Source: Eriocheir sinensis (taxonomy: Eukaryota > Arthropoda > Malacostraca > Decapoda > Varunidae). Taken from it: 64,000 bases of DNA. The notes under the pieces are model-generated. The model saw nothing but the letters and a program-made list of their open reading frames with translations. It was not told where the DNA came from and did not search any database. Shown here piece by piece: positions 21,683 through 33,828 of the stretch. Both the position numbers and the translations under genes were made by a program. Numbering within the stretch: position 1 is the stretch's first letter; the number at the start of each line of letters is the position of its first letter. Where the stretch lies: the NCBI RefSeq assembly GCF_024679095.1, contig NC_066522.1:9383614-9447613 (forward strand). Reading direction: 5' to 3'.

Positions 21683-24200
21683 GCTGGAGTAGGTAGGAAG
21701 ACACCGAACAACGGCGCAAAGCACTCAGTGAGTATATAGGGGTGAGAAGGGAGCTGAAGCCCTCCAAAGACCTTCCCATGTCCTCTCACCACACACGGAG
21801 GAGTTCAGCATGCTCTCTAAAGACAGATCTCTCTTTATCCACACACCACACAACAACATATACACCTTTTAAAAAAAATTCAAAAATCAAACAATTAAGC
21901 AATGCCTCAGGTCCCCGCCTGAGGCCTGGGGGACCAAAATTCCAGGGACTCCCCCCTTCTGTGCCGACCCGAGAGGTAATTTCTGCATTCTTGGTCTTCC
22001 TCTAATTTTCATTCTGTGAACATCCATCTCTCTCTCCCTAAAACCTCACCTTCTCTTCCTTACCGAAACACGCTGGATGTTGCGCCTACGTGCGTGACAT
22101 CACTACTCTCGTGCCCCCACCATCTGGTTAAGACTTCACTGTCATTCTATTACTAAATACATTTCTTTGACTATTTGAATTCTAAAGGAGCACATCTTGA
22201 CCCCCTCTCTTCGCTGAAATCTCCATCCTAGGAGATTTCAATGTCATTCTCAGCTTTGGCTTTCATCCTCTTTCACTGACCATCCTGGTGAACATCAACG
22301 ACCTAGAGCAGTTGGTCCAGCACCCTACACGTATTCCTGACCGTCTTGGAGATCGGCCCAACATTCTAGACCTCTTCCTTACCTCAAACCCTTCTGCTTA
22401 TTCTGTCAACGTTGGGCTCCTCCGATCACAATCTTATTTCTGCATCCTGTCCTATCGCTCCTGTACATCCTCTGGACCCACCGAAGAGGCGATGCTTCTG
22501 GCATTTGCTTCAGCTCGGTGGGACGACCTGAGGATGTACAATTCCCGTGGAATGATTATTGCTTCAGGATAGAGACGCCTCTGTGTGTGTTCAGCGCATC
22601 ACAGAGGTGATTGTCTCTGGAATGGAGGCATACATTCCTCGTTCTTTCTCTACTCCTCACGCTAAAAAGCCTTGGTTTAATCACGCTTGTTCTCGTGCTG
22701 TCAATGATAGAGGTAGCTCACAAAAGATACCAGAGCCTTCAAACTAATGCTAATTATGAACTTTACATTTCTGCCCGAAATCGTGCCAAATCTATTCTCC
22801 GACTAACCAAAAATTCTTTCATTAATAGAAAATGTCAAAACCTTGCTGTCTCTAACTCTTCCCGTGACTTCTGGCATCTAGCCAAAAACATCTCCTCCAA
22901 CTTCACTTCTTCATCTTTCCCTCCACTCCTCAGTCCTGACGGCAACACTGCCGTCTCATCTATCTCTAAGGCTGAACTCTTCTCTCAAACTTTTTCTAAA
23001 AACTCCACTCTGGACGATTCTGGGCATATTCCTCCTACTCATCCCCCCTCTGACTCCTTTATGCCTGTTATAAAGATTCTTCAAAATGATGTTTTCTATG
23101 CCCTCTCTGGCCTCAATCCTCAGAAGGCTTATGGACCTGATGGAGTGCCTGTCAACATCTACCTTTCCTTCTTGCTGGAAGTATGCCTTCACACAGCCTG
23201 TACCTAAGAAGGGTGACCGCTCCAATCCCTCAAACTACCGTCCTATTGCTTTACTTTCTGAATCAATCCTAACCGTAAGATTTCAAACACCTCCACTTCT
23301 GACCTTCTATCTGATGATCTCCTACTTCTTAACTGACTCTTGGTCATCCTCTCTAAACTACCTCCTACGGTTTCTATCCTGTTCTATTTCTAAATCTATT
23401 AACAGTGGTGTCCCACAAGTTTCTGTATCTCCCACTCTTTTCTGTTGTTCATTGATGATCTTCTTTCCAAAACGAACTGTCCTATCCATTCCTACGCCGA
23501 TGATTCCACTCTGCATTATTCAACTTAACGACTCAAGGCTGGAGGCTGCAGAACGCTTAGCCTCAGACCTTACTATTATTTCCGATTGGGGCAAGAAGAA
23601 CCTGGTGTCCTTCAACGCCTCAAAACACAGTTTCTCCACCTATCCACTCGACACAATCTTCCAAACAACTATCCCCTATTCTTTGACAACACCCAGCAAT
23701 CACCTTCCTCAACACTAAACATCCTCGGTCTATCCTTAACTCAAAATCTCAACTGGAAACTTCATATCTCATCTCGTACTCAATCAGCTTCCTCGAGGCT
23801 GGAGTTCTTCTCCCCTGCACAGTTGCTGTCCATACCTTGTCCGCCCTCGTATGGAGTATGCATCCACACAGCTCTTCTGGACAGAGTGGGTCTCATCAGC
23901 ACCTCTTAAATTCCGCCGCAATGTTGCCTCTCTTTCTATCTTCTATCGATATTTCCACTGACTGCTCTTCTGAACTTGCTAACTGCATGCCTCCCCTGCC
24001 TCCGCGGCCCCGCTGCACTCGACTTTCTACTCATGCTCATCCAGCATCTTCACTCTTTCATCCCTGACGCAGGTAGACTATCGAACAATCTTCCTCCATC
24101 TGTAATTCCTCCTGCCTACGACTTGAACTCTTTCAAGAGAGGGTATCAGGACACCTCTCCTCACCTCTTTGGATTCTTTTAGGTTAGGAGCAGGCTTTTT
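21683..24200 (+). mobile_element. LINE-X copy 2 (Jockey-like), heavily decayed but near both ends
   Basis: Starts with the same 5' UTR words as the 18.8-kb copy (GTAGGAAGACACC at about 21690) and ends with TTTTAGGTTAGGAGCAGG followed by a T-run near 24200. Several internal deletions are seen relative to copy 1, for example the jump from ACCGAAACAC to GCTGGATGTTGCG at about 22070. Confidence 0.87.
22288..24183 (+). pseudogene. LINE-X endonuclease C-terminus and reverse transcriptase pseudogene
   Basis: Spread over several frames. Seen in order: [18 protein letters not shown] and [11 protein letters not shown] (endonuclease C-terminus, 22288); ISARNRAKSILRLTKNSF and FWHLAKNISSNF (22611-23207); LNPQKAYGPDGVP; PVPKKGDRSNPSNYRPIALL (RT entry motif, about 23200-23250); a damaged INSGVPQVSVSPTLF; an intact YADD catalytic motif at 23493-23504 in a third frame; and a C-terminal part to 24183. 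Much of RT motif A is deleted. Not functional. Confidence 0.85.
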
Positions 24201-25700
24201 TTTATTAATGTTCTTCCATTAACTCGTGTAATAAATCTTTCACTAAAGACAGGTACTTTTCCAGATCACTTAAAAAAGGCTAAAATAATTAATATATTTA
24301 AATCCGGTGCTAGAAATAATATAAATAATTATCGTCCAATATCTATCTTGTCAGCATTTAGTAAAATCAATGAAAAAGTTATTGTAACCCGTTTAGTACA
24401 TTATCTTGAGAACAATAATCTCTTAACCACATTTCAGCATGGCTTTCATTCTAACCGTTCAACAGAAACTGCTATATTACACTTTATAAATAATGTTTAC
24501 AAATTTCTTGAGGAGAAACTTCTTGTTGTGGGGATTTTTATTGACCTCTCTAAAGCTTTTGATACGCTCAATCATAATATGTTGTTTGATAAACTAACCC
24601 ACATTGGTATTAGAGATGTGCCGTTTCAATTATTTCGTAGCTACCTTAGTAACAGATCCCAATCCGTATTCTGCAATAATCAATCATCTGATTTTATGAA
24701 AATATCTAAAGGTGTACCACAGGGATCTGTATTAGGACCAATTTTATTTCTTATATACATTAATGACATTATAAATGCTTGCAAAAATTTTCATTTCAAT
24801 ATTTATGCTGATGACACAAACCTCCTGTTAGCTGATAAAGATATGAATTCTCTACACTCCACTTTAACAACTGAATTAAACCACATTAATCTATGGGTTA
24901 AATCTAATAAACTTTAAATCAATGCCTCAAAAACAAATTATATGTTCTTTCAGAATCGTTCCCAGAACTATCACTTGCCTCCTGTCATATTAGCAGATAC
25001 ACCATTAAATCAAGTCGAACACACTAAGTTTCTTGGAATTCACATAGATAAAAAATCTTAATTGGAAATACCACATTGATGACGTATGCTTAAAAATTTC
25101 AAAAAATTGTGGGGTCTTGTATAAAATTAGACACAACCTTACTTCTGACGCCTTAACTAGCATATACTACACCCTATGTTACCCTCACCTCACCTACTGT
25201 GTATCTGTATGGGGAGGTACATGGCCATCTTTTTTAAACAAGGTAATATCAACTCAAAAGAAAGTTTTCAGATGTATTCTCTATTTGAATAAATATGAAT
25301 CCGTCACTCCCATCTTTTCTTCAACGAGTTTTTTTAAACTTTGAATCAATCAATAATCTTTTTTCATTATTATTAATATATAAAATGGTAAATTATAAAG
25401 GAAATTAAATTTTTAAATATGTCAATAATCCCTGCAGAACTCTAAGTAATAATATAAGTAATAATGTTGATTTGGTATGCCCATCTTTTAGAACAACTCT
25501 ATTAAAAAACAATGTGTTATGTTTCGCTCCTAGACTATTTAACAGTCTTCCAATTAATTATAAAGTGCTCATTAAATCTACCAATATTAACTCATTCAAG
25601 AAGGGAATAAAGAATCATCTCTCTCTTCAGCGTTCTGAAGTACAGCATAATAATGGACACCACTAACAATGATAGCCTTGTTACTTACTGTTACTACTGT
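24201..25700 (+). mobile_element. 5'-truncated LINE of another type (CR1/L2-like)
   Basis: Joined directly to the end of LINE-X copy 2. It carries reverse transcriptase from before the fingers to the C-terminus. The 3' end is uncertain: it may stop near 25700-25760 or continue to a (TTAC)n tail at 26328, with the (ATT)n tract and a CCTCCGCCAACG...GGAAGGAGG segment (about 25768-25800) inserted. The clade is judged from motif style only. Confidence 0.8.
24204..25669 (+). pseudogene. CR1/L2-like reverse transcriptase pseudogene
   Basis: One frame is open from 24204 to 24917: NYRPISILSAFSKINEK, TTFQHGFHSNRSTETA, GIFIDLSKAFDTLNHNML (motif A), SKGVPQGSVLGPILFLIY and IYADDTNLLL with YADD at 24804-24815. 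It is cut by TAA at 24915-24917, but the frame continues (INASKTNYMFF, HTKFLGIHIDK). One extra A in a run near 25055 and one extra T near 25340 shift it; later pieces YPHLTYCVSVWGG and FAPRLFNSLPINYK are still clear. The catalytic motifs are intact, so decay looks relatively recent. Confidence 0.85.
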
Positions 25701-25858
25701 TGACATGATCATTATTATTAGAATTAGTATTGTTACAATTATTTTTGATATTATTACTATCATTACCTCCGCCAACGTAGTTGGAAGGAGGTTGTATTTT
25801 TGGTCAGGTCAGTATGTTTATCTATTTATTCCTTTATTCCTTTATTTTTACTTCTTAC

Positions 25859-25948
<90 letters not shown>
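25859..25948. repeat. (ATT)n microsatellite
   Basis: About 90 bp of pure ATT repeat. Confidence 0.97.
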
Positions 25949-25949
<1 letters not shown>

Positions 25950-26229
25950 ATTATCATTAAGATTATCTTTCATGCTGTTATTGTCATTATTGTTATGTTG
26001 AATTCATTGTTATTGTTGTTGTTTCTAATTGTTAGTATTGAGTAGCTCATTTTGTATCTTTTTTTGTCTCCTTTACGTAAACAATTATAACATTTCATTA
26101 TTCTTTGTTCATATAAACTTTGCCAAACTAAAAATATTGTACTTGCAAACAATTATGAATCTGAAAAACATGCACGCTGATTGCACTCCTGTATATCGAT
26201 ATCTGTCTGTCAGGGAGCCTCGGCTTGAC

Positions 26230-26352
26230 AGACAATTGCTGCACTACTGACTAGCTTGTATTTTGTAAATGTGTATATATTAATAGCAATAAATATATAT
26301 TTACTTACTTACTTACTTACTTACTTACACACACACACACACACACACACAC
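26230..26352 (+). repeat. (TTAC)n tail followed by (AC)n
   Basis: TAGCAATAAATATATA leads into seven TTAC units (26301-26328) and then (AC)n to 26352. This looks like a retroelement 3' tail, possibly of the CR1/L2-like LINE upstream. Confidence 0.6.
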
Positions 26353-26383
26353 CGTGCTAAAGAAATTCAAAAGGCAAAAAAAA

Positions 26384-26784
26384 GAGAGATTTACATAGAT
26401 TTACACAGAAAATCAGACCACACAGACCCCATGGTCCAGACTTGGTGGTCTATCCTTAAACCTAAGTGATTTTACATTAATCAGAAGACTCCAAAACGTT
26501 GCATTTCTACTCTAGTTGATATTAAGTTGAAGGAAGTGACGGTCGAGCTTATTTTTGAAGGAGTCAATCGTGTTACACTGGACCACTGACGGTGGAAGCT
26601 TATTCCATTCTCGCACTACAACGTTGGTGAAGAAAATTTGGTGCAGCCTGAATTTACTTGTCTACATCTGAGTTTTACGCCATTGTTCCTCGTGCGCAAA
26701 GTGTCATCGATCATAAACAATGTTGATCTGTCTACATTCGTGAAACCATTAAGTATTTTAAAACATTCGATCAGTTTTCCTCGG
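26384..26784 (-). mobile_element. LINE-CT family, short 5'-truncated copy
   Basis: Read on the minus strand, this matches the 1416-3864 element from its C-terminal codons to its 3' end, including the CAGACCAC/GTGGTCTG-type 3' UTR words and the two AAATC units. Its 5' truncation (at the codons following EKRR) joins straight to (CT)n (plus strand (AG)n 26784-26806). Its 3' end reads AAATCTCTC. Confidence 0.88.
26512..26783 (-). pseudogene. C-terminal fragment of the LINE-CT protein
   Basis: Encodes GKLIECFKILNGFTNVD and later RCRQVNSGCTKFS. A one-base deletion relative to the 3.6-kb region (TTTTCTTC instead of TTTTCCTTC, near 26630) shifts the frame before the NVVVREWNKLPPSV block; the stop codon lies at 26512-26514. 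Confidence 0.83.
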
Positions 26785-26806
26785 AGAGAGAGAGAGAGAG
26801 AGAGAG

Positions 26807-28256
26807 GGGAAGCAGGGTTCGGCAAGTAACTTGAACTTTTGTATTGAGCTAACTTTTTTTCTTTATGTTGTTTACGTCTTTTGTTTTTACCTCAACTCAA
26901 CACTCTCAAATCAGCTTACAAAGAAAAACAGCCGACCACAATCCGATATAGGGGCGAAGCAAGTTAATCTTATCCACCTAGTGCAATGGATTCATGCAAG
27001 ACCACCACCACAGTTCATGCCATTACAACCAAACAAGCAGCCTAAGTAACATCGTGTCATCGGACGATTTGACAAAAAGGTGACGTTCATGCTAGTCATC
27101 CCACTTCTAATCCACCTCTAATCACGCCACTATTTCCCTCTTCCCTCGCTCTCCCTCCCTCCCAGAGGCTAGCATCACCTCTTAATTACATTTCTCTTTC
27201 CCCTCGCACACCTATGCCTGAGGATTCAAACGCCAAGGTCACGGACGCCAGACAGAAAAATCCAATGCACGAGCACGCGAGGGGACTCACCTCTTCACTT
27301 GATTCCGAATTGCTCTTGTTAGCATGGCCGTCTTTTGCCTTGACAGGGAGACGATGAAAGACTCCCAAACCCAAGTGGTGACACTGAAAACGAGATGATG
27401 TATAATGGGAAGATGGAATAGGAAGGAAAACATGTCGAGGTGAAGGAACTGTGTGAGACAGACCTTATGTAAGTCTTCCTTTTGGATCTGTAGGACTTTG
27501 AAGGGAGACTCATGGCGTAGTCCCGGGCGGCTAACATGAGGAGGATGCCTGGCAGAGCTTGGAGGAGCAGGAAGGGGAAGGAAGACGTATTGGACAGCTC
27601 TAGATATGGACGAGAACTCTTGGAAGTGTATGCAAGGGGTTGGGAACTCGGCTGGTGTTGGGCGTGGATCTGCAAGGCGAATTAAGGGCTAAGGCTGAGG
27701 GAAGGGCTGAAAGATAGTTTAATTTACCATTTTCAATTACTTTCACTCTCCATAATCTCCCAGCGGCAATCAGCGAAGCGGCATTATGAAGTGTGCCCTC
27801 GATTTTACCTCCCTTTATTTTTCTTCCTTACCTCAGCAATTGAGAGTGCATTAATTATTTACGCCACCATTCCTCTCCTCGACTCTCTCCACTGCCTTTC
27901 CCGCCCACAGCAAGTCGAAAGAAAGTATGTATATTTTATCCGAGTTTCAAATCCTTAATTCCCTCTCTCATTTCTTATTCCACCTTTTATAAACAGAGTA
28001 CACATATAATCATTTACTTTATTTACCTTTGTTTCATCTTCTCAACTGCGTCTTTCCCTCTGAATTTGGGTAAAAACATGCATAATATATTTGCTTTACT
28101 GTTTCTCAACCTATATACTTTCATCCTTAATGTGTGTGAAATTATGTATATTTGATTTGCTTTACGGTGCCTAAATCTTTGTTCATCCCCCTCCCTTCCT
28201 TTAAGGCTTATGAGTATCTCCTCTCATCCGTCTCAACCATCCCTCTCCTCTCCCAG
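26807..28256. other. No confident gene; flanks candidate exons
   Basis: AT-rich to mixed sequence. Only the weak minus-strand exon candidate at 27465-27669 stands out. Confidence 0.5.
27465..27669 (-). CDS. Candidate exon, unknown product (weak)
   Basis: On the minus strand an acceptor-like CGCCTTGCAG precedes 27669 and a donor ATAAG|GTCTGT follows 27465. The frame between is open for 68 codons and contains a hydrophobic segment, SSFPFLLLQALPGILLMLA, followed by a basic stretch (KSYRSKRKTY), like a membrane segment with a cytoplasmic basic flank. No family is recognised. It lies on the opposite strand to the cadherin-like exons. It could be chance. Confidence 0.18.
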
Positions 28257-28376
28257 GCGTTGGAGTCAAGCGGATGGGTGTGGCAACTCTTTAAACTCGC
28301 TGCTATAACAGAGGGCGTCACGAGGGACCTACACGCCGTCCAGACTTTTGACAACGAGGACACCGTGCAGCAACAT
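28257..28376 (+). CDS. Candidate exon, possibly a cadherin-repeat segment
   Basis: A strong polypyrimidine tract and CTCTCCCAG precede 28257, and the donor CAT|GTAAGG follows 28376. Only one frame is open: 40 codons, including LFKLAAITEGVTRDLHAVQ and TFDNEDTVQQH. A hydrophobic alternation followed by an F-D-x-E-D-like turn resembles the middle of a cadherin repeat (usual pattern L-D-x-E). The exon starts and ends at codon boundaries (phase 0). It lies about 1 kb upstream of the clearer cadherin exon on the same strand; the simplest splice between them does not keep frame (see that entry). Confidence 0.42.
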
Positions 28377-28403
28377 GTAAGGGGAAAGGGGAAGGGAAAG
28401 GGG

Positions 28404-28443
<40 letters not shown>

Positions 28444-28999
28444 AATATCCATGGCTTTCAATTGTTTAGATGGTGAAAGTTAAAGAACAAGGCACTCCCC
28501 TGACTGACTGACTAACTAACTGACTGACTGACTGACTGACCGGGTAAAATAGGAAGAACGAAAGTTAGGCTTTTATGTCGCATCCGGGTGACTGACTGGA
28601 GGGGAAGGACAACTGAAAGCGTGACAGGAGGTGAAGAGGCTGACGGACGACTGACGGAACAGACAACAAGACGTGTGTGACAAAGGAAATGAAAACGTTT
28701 ACTAATGCCTAACAAGTGACTTAAGCAGCAAAGGAAATGGAAGGGTCAGGACAAATAATGGGTGACTGATAGTGACGCATAAGAAAGGATGACGAATGGA
28801 TTTGCACACGGCTGGACTGAGGGTGAATGTCAGGACCCAAAAAGGTTACAAATGGGGAAGAAAAACTGGAGATGATTGAGGGTACGGGCGGAAAGGTGGA
28901 AAAGGCGGAAAGTGGGTGCCAGAGTGATACGCGTTTTCCACCATCACAAACACTTCTTTTTTTCTTGGTTTCAATGCGGAAGTCCGGAAGTGTATAGTG

Positions 29000-29043
<44 letters not shown>

Positions 29044-29375
29044 GCGCAGTCTCCTTTGTCGTATATTTTTATCCCTTTTCTTGTTTTCTTATAGGTGAGA
29101 GTTTTCCGAAAATAATTTCTAACTTATGTTGCGTGAAGCTACCATCTGACTAACTTAGCATTGCTCGTCCGCAGATAACTTTGATAATCCCTACACCACA
29201 GACGCGCATATATCATAGTATTTCCCCTTATCACAAGTTTCTTCCTCCATTCCGCAAGTTATACACTTTTCTCCCCCCCCCCCCACACACACACACACAC
29301 ATAATAGCGTATACGCCAGTCCTCCTTACGTTACACCCTCATCTCAATGCGCCACTCCCTCCTATCGCTCCCCAG
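28377..29375. other. Probable intron with microsatellites
   Basis: Contains (AG)n at 28407-28442, a GACT tetranucleotide array at about 28500-28541 with decayed units downstream, (AC)n at 29001-29042, and a C-run plus (AC)n at 29272-29302. Confidence 0.6.
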
Positions 29376-29550
29376 GGTCGCGGGGGATGACGACCCGTGG
29401 CACCTCTACTTAACTTGGATATCGGTGCGGATGCGGGACCTGAACTACAACCAGCCGCTCTTCCACCACTCCCACGCCCACGTGGCGGTGCGGGAAGACT
29501 CTCCGCCGGGCGCCCTCCGCGCCGCCCTGCCCGCCAGAGCCCAAGACATG
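29376..29550 (+). CDS. Cadherin-repeat exon
   Basis: The acceptor CTCCTATCGCTCCCCAG and the consensus donor ATG|GTGAGT bound a GC-rich 175-bp exon. After one base finishing a split codon it reads WHLYLTWISVRMRDLNYNQP and then LFHHSHAHVAVREDSPPGAL. This matches the boundary of two cadherin repeats: an I-x-V-x-x-R-D-x-N-x-x-x-P-x-F calcium-linker motif (variant of DxNDNxPxF) followed by the V-x-E-D-x-P-x-G start of the next repeat. Cadherins are membrane proteins for cell-cell adhesion or planar polarity. The phase (1 base carried in) does not fit the phase-0 end of the 28257 exon; an alternative acceptor ending at 29319 would keep frame and add 18-19 residues, or a small exon lies between. Which cadherin cannot be told. 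Confidence 0.62.
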
Positions 29551-30415
29551 GTGAGTGGAGGGACAGGAAAGGGTGCGGAGGGAGGGAAGGCTTTGCAGGG
29601 GAAGAGAATACATGGAAGGAAGGTGTGGAAGAAAAAAAGATTGCAGAATAAGAGTATAAAAAGAAGTTTAAAGTCAGGGAAGGTGTCGGGGAAGCCAGAG
29701 AATGCAATTTAATTAAAAGGAAGCCAAAAATAAAACGATGGCATGGCGGAAGTGAACACTGTACCGAGAAAGAGTAAGCAAAGAGTACAGGAAAAGAAAG
29801 GCAAGGAGGGAGAGAATGCCTAGGGATGAATCAACACTAAATAAATACCGAGAATAAAACCGACACAGGGAGCCCACCTTATAAACAAATGATAAAGTGT
29901 TGAGGAAATGAAAAAAAAGAATTAATAGAGGATTCAAAAGACGAGGTATGTAAGAATAAACTAAAAATATGAAGGTACATGTTAAGAAAATGCATCGTAG
30001 ACAAAGAATACATGTACTACACATAAAAGTGTTGAAGGAGTGCATAAAAACAAGACAGGGAAGGTGCATGAAAAAAATAAGTATGTAAGAATAAAATGTA
30101 CATATGAGGAGGATTTGAAAGACATGCAGCGTAGAACAGATATAACTAAGAAAAGGTTGGAAGGAAATGGTAGTGTATAGTTAATAGGGAAATCAAATGA
30201 ACAAAAGTAAAGAAGCGGAAACAAGGACAGTGATGATTCAAAAGAGGTAAAAAATATACGAATGGAAAAAAGGAAGAAAGAGTAGGTAGGAAAGATAATA
30301 ACACAATAGCAAAGATGAACGGTCAGGCACAGGATTACAAAAAGGAAGATAATGTAGAATGAAAGGAAACTACACAAGAAAAGAGTGCAAAAAAAGCATG
30401 TTTAGCAATTCTACC

Positions 30416-30458
<43 letters not shown>

Positions 30459-32774
30459 ATAATGGAGGTAGAACGAAAGGGAGGGAAAGAACAGAGAGAG
30501 AGAGAGAGATAGAGATAGCGCACGAGGATAATAGACGCGACAAGGGAAGCACACAAAGGGTGGCGACGACAAACAGATGATAATCAAGCAGAGGATTAGC
30601 GTGGGGGAGCGAGAGACAGCACGATGGAAGGACCAAAGAGAGGATGCTACCAAGGAAAGCAGGCGGGTACGAGGCGCCTTTGGGACGAGTGTTTGTGGAG
30701 GCGTCGGACCTTTGAAGGCTTGTAAAAAAATGTTGCTTGTGTGTTTGTGTGTGTGTGTGTGTGTGTTATTTCTTACGTCAAGTTTTGGAGGGAGAAAAAT
30801 CACCGTTTGTGGACTCGCTTGCTTGTTGGTGAACACAGCCTTGTCTGAGCATTGCTTCAGTTAATTGTTTATTTTTGTTCTGGTTGACCTTTATGCTTTA
30901 TTAAAGACTGTATACCGACAATGATTGCTTTCCTGATAATATCACACATGAAGCTTGTTTTTATTCCGTAACGTTAATGTTTGACTGGGCTGAGAGTTTG
31001 GAGTGGATTTGTTTTCCTTCGAGAGTTTGACTTCTCGCGTCTCGACCGATGGTTCCTTCATCGCCTGGCCGCCGTCTGGGACCATTACTTTTATTCTACT
31101 TTAATATCATTCTGGGTCTCCTTTCCACTGTATTGTAACATTAAATTATTTCCTCCTTGTCAAGTTATGTATAGAACAACAATTATTGTTATCATAAATT
31201 TTTCTGTCTCGGAATATTCAGTGAAAAAACAAAGAATGACAAAAAATCTTTTCAAGATACATTATCCTTTCCCTCATACTTTCCTCTCGTGTCGTCTCCT
31301 CGTTCTCTCCTCCAAGAGAAAAAGACACCTTCACTCACCTTATATCCTCCCTTTTCGAGGCTCCCGTCATATCTTCTTTCTTTTCTTCCGTTCTGGACTC
31401 ACTCTCTTTCTAGGTCATAAGCTGCGTTCTTACTGACTCCCCCCAACCCGCTCTTGGCCAGTAGGTAACCATCTGTTTTTCCTTTTTGAACTTTTTTTCA
31501 TAGGCTATGCTAGGCTGACCGGACCAGGCCAGAAAATGCAAAGCAATGCTTGACTAGGCTATCCTTTACTTGTTCAGCCGTCATAGGTAACCGTTTCACT
31601 TCCATTTTGTCCCGTTGGCGGCAATAACAGACTACGACTTCCTTGTCTGAGCCAGATTCTCTTCCCGGAAACCCCAAAGGCCTTTCTTTTCCGTAATTGT
31701 TTCCGCTTCTGTATTCTCTTCTTAGTTGAGGAGCCTCGTGCGAGGAGGCCGTCGGCACGCACACAACAGCCGGGTGTCGTAGTAAGTTGCTGAAATATGG
31801 GGTCAGTTAAGGGAATGGAGAGGCTCTTCAGGGACACACAGCTTCCGGCGGCTCTTGTCTGACCCAACGTACGTTTCGCGTGGTGGTGATGGTCGCGGTT
31901 GCCGGTGATGAGGGGAGGAAACGAAGTTATAGAAGGCAGCCTGTTGTTGACGGAGAATGTAAAAGCTATCAGCAGGGAAGGAGGGAAGCGTAGTGGGAAA
32001 TTATATGTTTTTCCGCCAAAAAATAACAACGAAGGAAAAAGATTTTCAAGGGTATTCTGTCTCGGCAGAGGGTACAAAGGATGAATGATGGGAATGAAAA
32101 AAAAAGAAAGGAGGTAGGGAAAATAAGATGAAAACAGAGGTGGGTTAGGGGACCTTCTGTTGTACCTAAGTGTTGTATAGAAATGGTAAGATATGGATAA
32201 GGAAAGAAAAGAAAATAGAAAAGTGTAGATGGAGAGTATGCAACTTTGTAGGAAGGGTGTTAAGGGGTCGAGATGCGTCCTAGTGAGGAGGAAATGGGAA
32301 GAGAACAATTATTAATGGTAAACGAAACTATGTAAAAAGAGGAATACAGTTGCGAAGAGAGAAGGAAAGGAGTCATTCCTTAGTTAGGCAGAATGGGGTG
32401 TGTAGAAAAAGGCAGGTGAATCAGTGTACATAGAGGGAAAGAGGGAAAATAAAAGAGTTTGTGTTTGTTTGTAGGTGAACCAGAAAGGGGAAGGGGTCAA
32501 AGGCAGGAGAGTAATGAAAAGGGGACACTGGAAAGGGAGGCAAGAGAGAGGGGTGGGGATGGAGGGAGCAGCAGAGGTTATGGGGAATATTAAAGGGAAA
32601 AAGGGGAAAGCACTTGTATGCGTGTGAGGGTTGGTGGGCAGCCCTTGTTGGTTTGTGGAGGAGAGGGTGGAGTGGAGTGTCGGGGGCGGGAGAGCGAGCT
32701 GGGAAGAGAACGAGAGGACGGGGAGAAAGAAAAATTTGAAAATAGGTAGGAACGGGAGGGAAAGAGTGCGTTGG
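29551..32774. other. No further exon recognised
   Basis: Purine-rich DNA from 29560 to about 30700 with (AG)n at 30421-30457 and shorter AG runs at 30494-30510; (GT)n at about 30739-30766; mixed sequence to 31900; purine-rich again to 32770. If the cadherin gene continues downstream, its next exons were not identified. Confidence 0.5.
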
Positions 32775-32782
32775 GGGGGGGG

Positions 32783-32866
<84 letters not shown>
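32775..32866. repeat. G-run plus (AG)n
   Basis: A run of about 12 G followed by about 80 bp of AG repeat. Confidence 0.95.
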
Positions 32867-32869
<3 letters not shown>

Positions 32870-33120
32870 TGGGGACGGGGGTCGGTGCGTGGAAACAGGA
32901 AACACCCTCCTATATTCAGCACAATAATCCGTTTCCGATGAAGCTGAACCACAAACTGTTCTTAATAATTACGCGGAGCAATCATTTACTATTAGCGCCG
33001 ATGACCTCCACTCGCCGCCGCCGCCACCGCCGCTTAATTAACTCGCGTGGATACATTCCAGTGCGGTCTTACCCAAACCACAGATGAGAGGATAAGTGGG
33101 TTATTTAGAGTTAACTTTAT

Positions 33121-33410
33121 CCTCCATGGTGCAGCGGTTAGCGTGCCTAACTACGAATTCCCGGGTCAGGGTTTGAATCCCGACCTGGGCAGTCGGCGTG
33201 AAGTTCACCCAGCTGTTCATTCTCTCTTTCGGGCTGGTTAATAAATGGGTAATTGAGGAAACCTGGGAAGGTAAACTGTGGTAACCCAGATATCACACTA
33301 ACCCTCTTTTTCGGGGGAATGGGATCGTACCCACCACGAGCTCCAGGGGCAATGAGCACCGCGGCCACGCGCAGCTATAGCGTATGCCCCCACCTTTACC
33401 TTTACCTTTA
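33121..33410 (+). mobile_element. SINE-C, plus copy
   Basis: The tRNA-like head CATGGTGCAGCGGTTAGCGT (box A) and GGGTTTGAATCCCGAC (box B) is followed by CAGTCGGCGTGAAGTTCACCC, GAAACCTGGG, GGTAACCC, ATGAGCACCGCGGCCAC and AGCTATAGCGTATGC, ending in (CTTTAC)n. The same words in the same order occur inverted at 33522-33828, which proves a repeat family. Confidence 0.85.
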
Positions 33411-33521
33411 GGTTAAGTGGCTTCATTGAGGCTACACACAATGCAGCTTTGTCTTAATCCATGGCACCAAAACACACTTAAAATCGCCACTGCCTTTCAA
33501 AGCTGCTGCCTGCCACAGGAG

Positions 33522-33828
33522 TGAGGGTAAAGGTAAAGGTAAAGTTGGGTGCATACGCTATAGCTGCACGTGGCCGCGGTGCTCATCTCTTCGAGTTTAC
33601 CTTGAGCCTGTGGGGGAAGAATCCATTATTCCGGGACACAGGGCCAGTGTAACATCCGGGTTACCACACTTTATCGTCCCCAGGTTTCCCCAGGTACCTA
33701 TTTATCGAGCAGGCCAAAAATGAGGATGTACAGAAGGGTGAGTTAAACGCCGACTGCTCGGGTTAGGATTCGAATCCAGGCCCACGGATTCGTAGTTAGA
33801 AATGCTAACCAGGGGACCGTGGAGGCGT
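33522..33828 (-). mobile_element. SINE-C, minus copy
   Basis: Reverse-orientation copy with the (GGTAAA)n tail at 33525-33541 and the head ending near 33828 (GGTTAGCATTTCTAACTACGA and GGATTCGAATCC on the minus strand). It is tail-to-tail with the plus copy, about 110 bp apart. Confidence 0.85.

Noticed and set aside
29339..29707. Minus-strand open frame across the cadherin exon
   Set aside because: A shadow of the GC-rich plus-strand exon, which has both splice sites and a recognisable motif.
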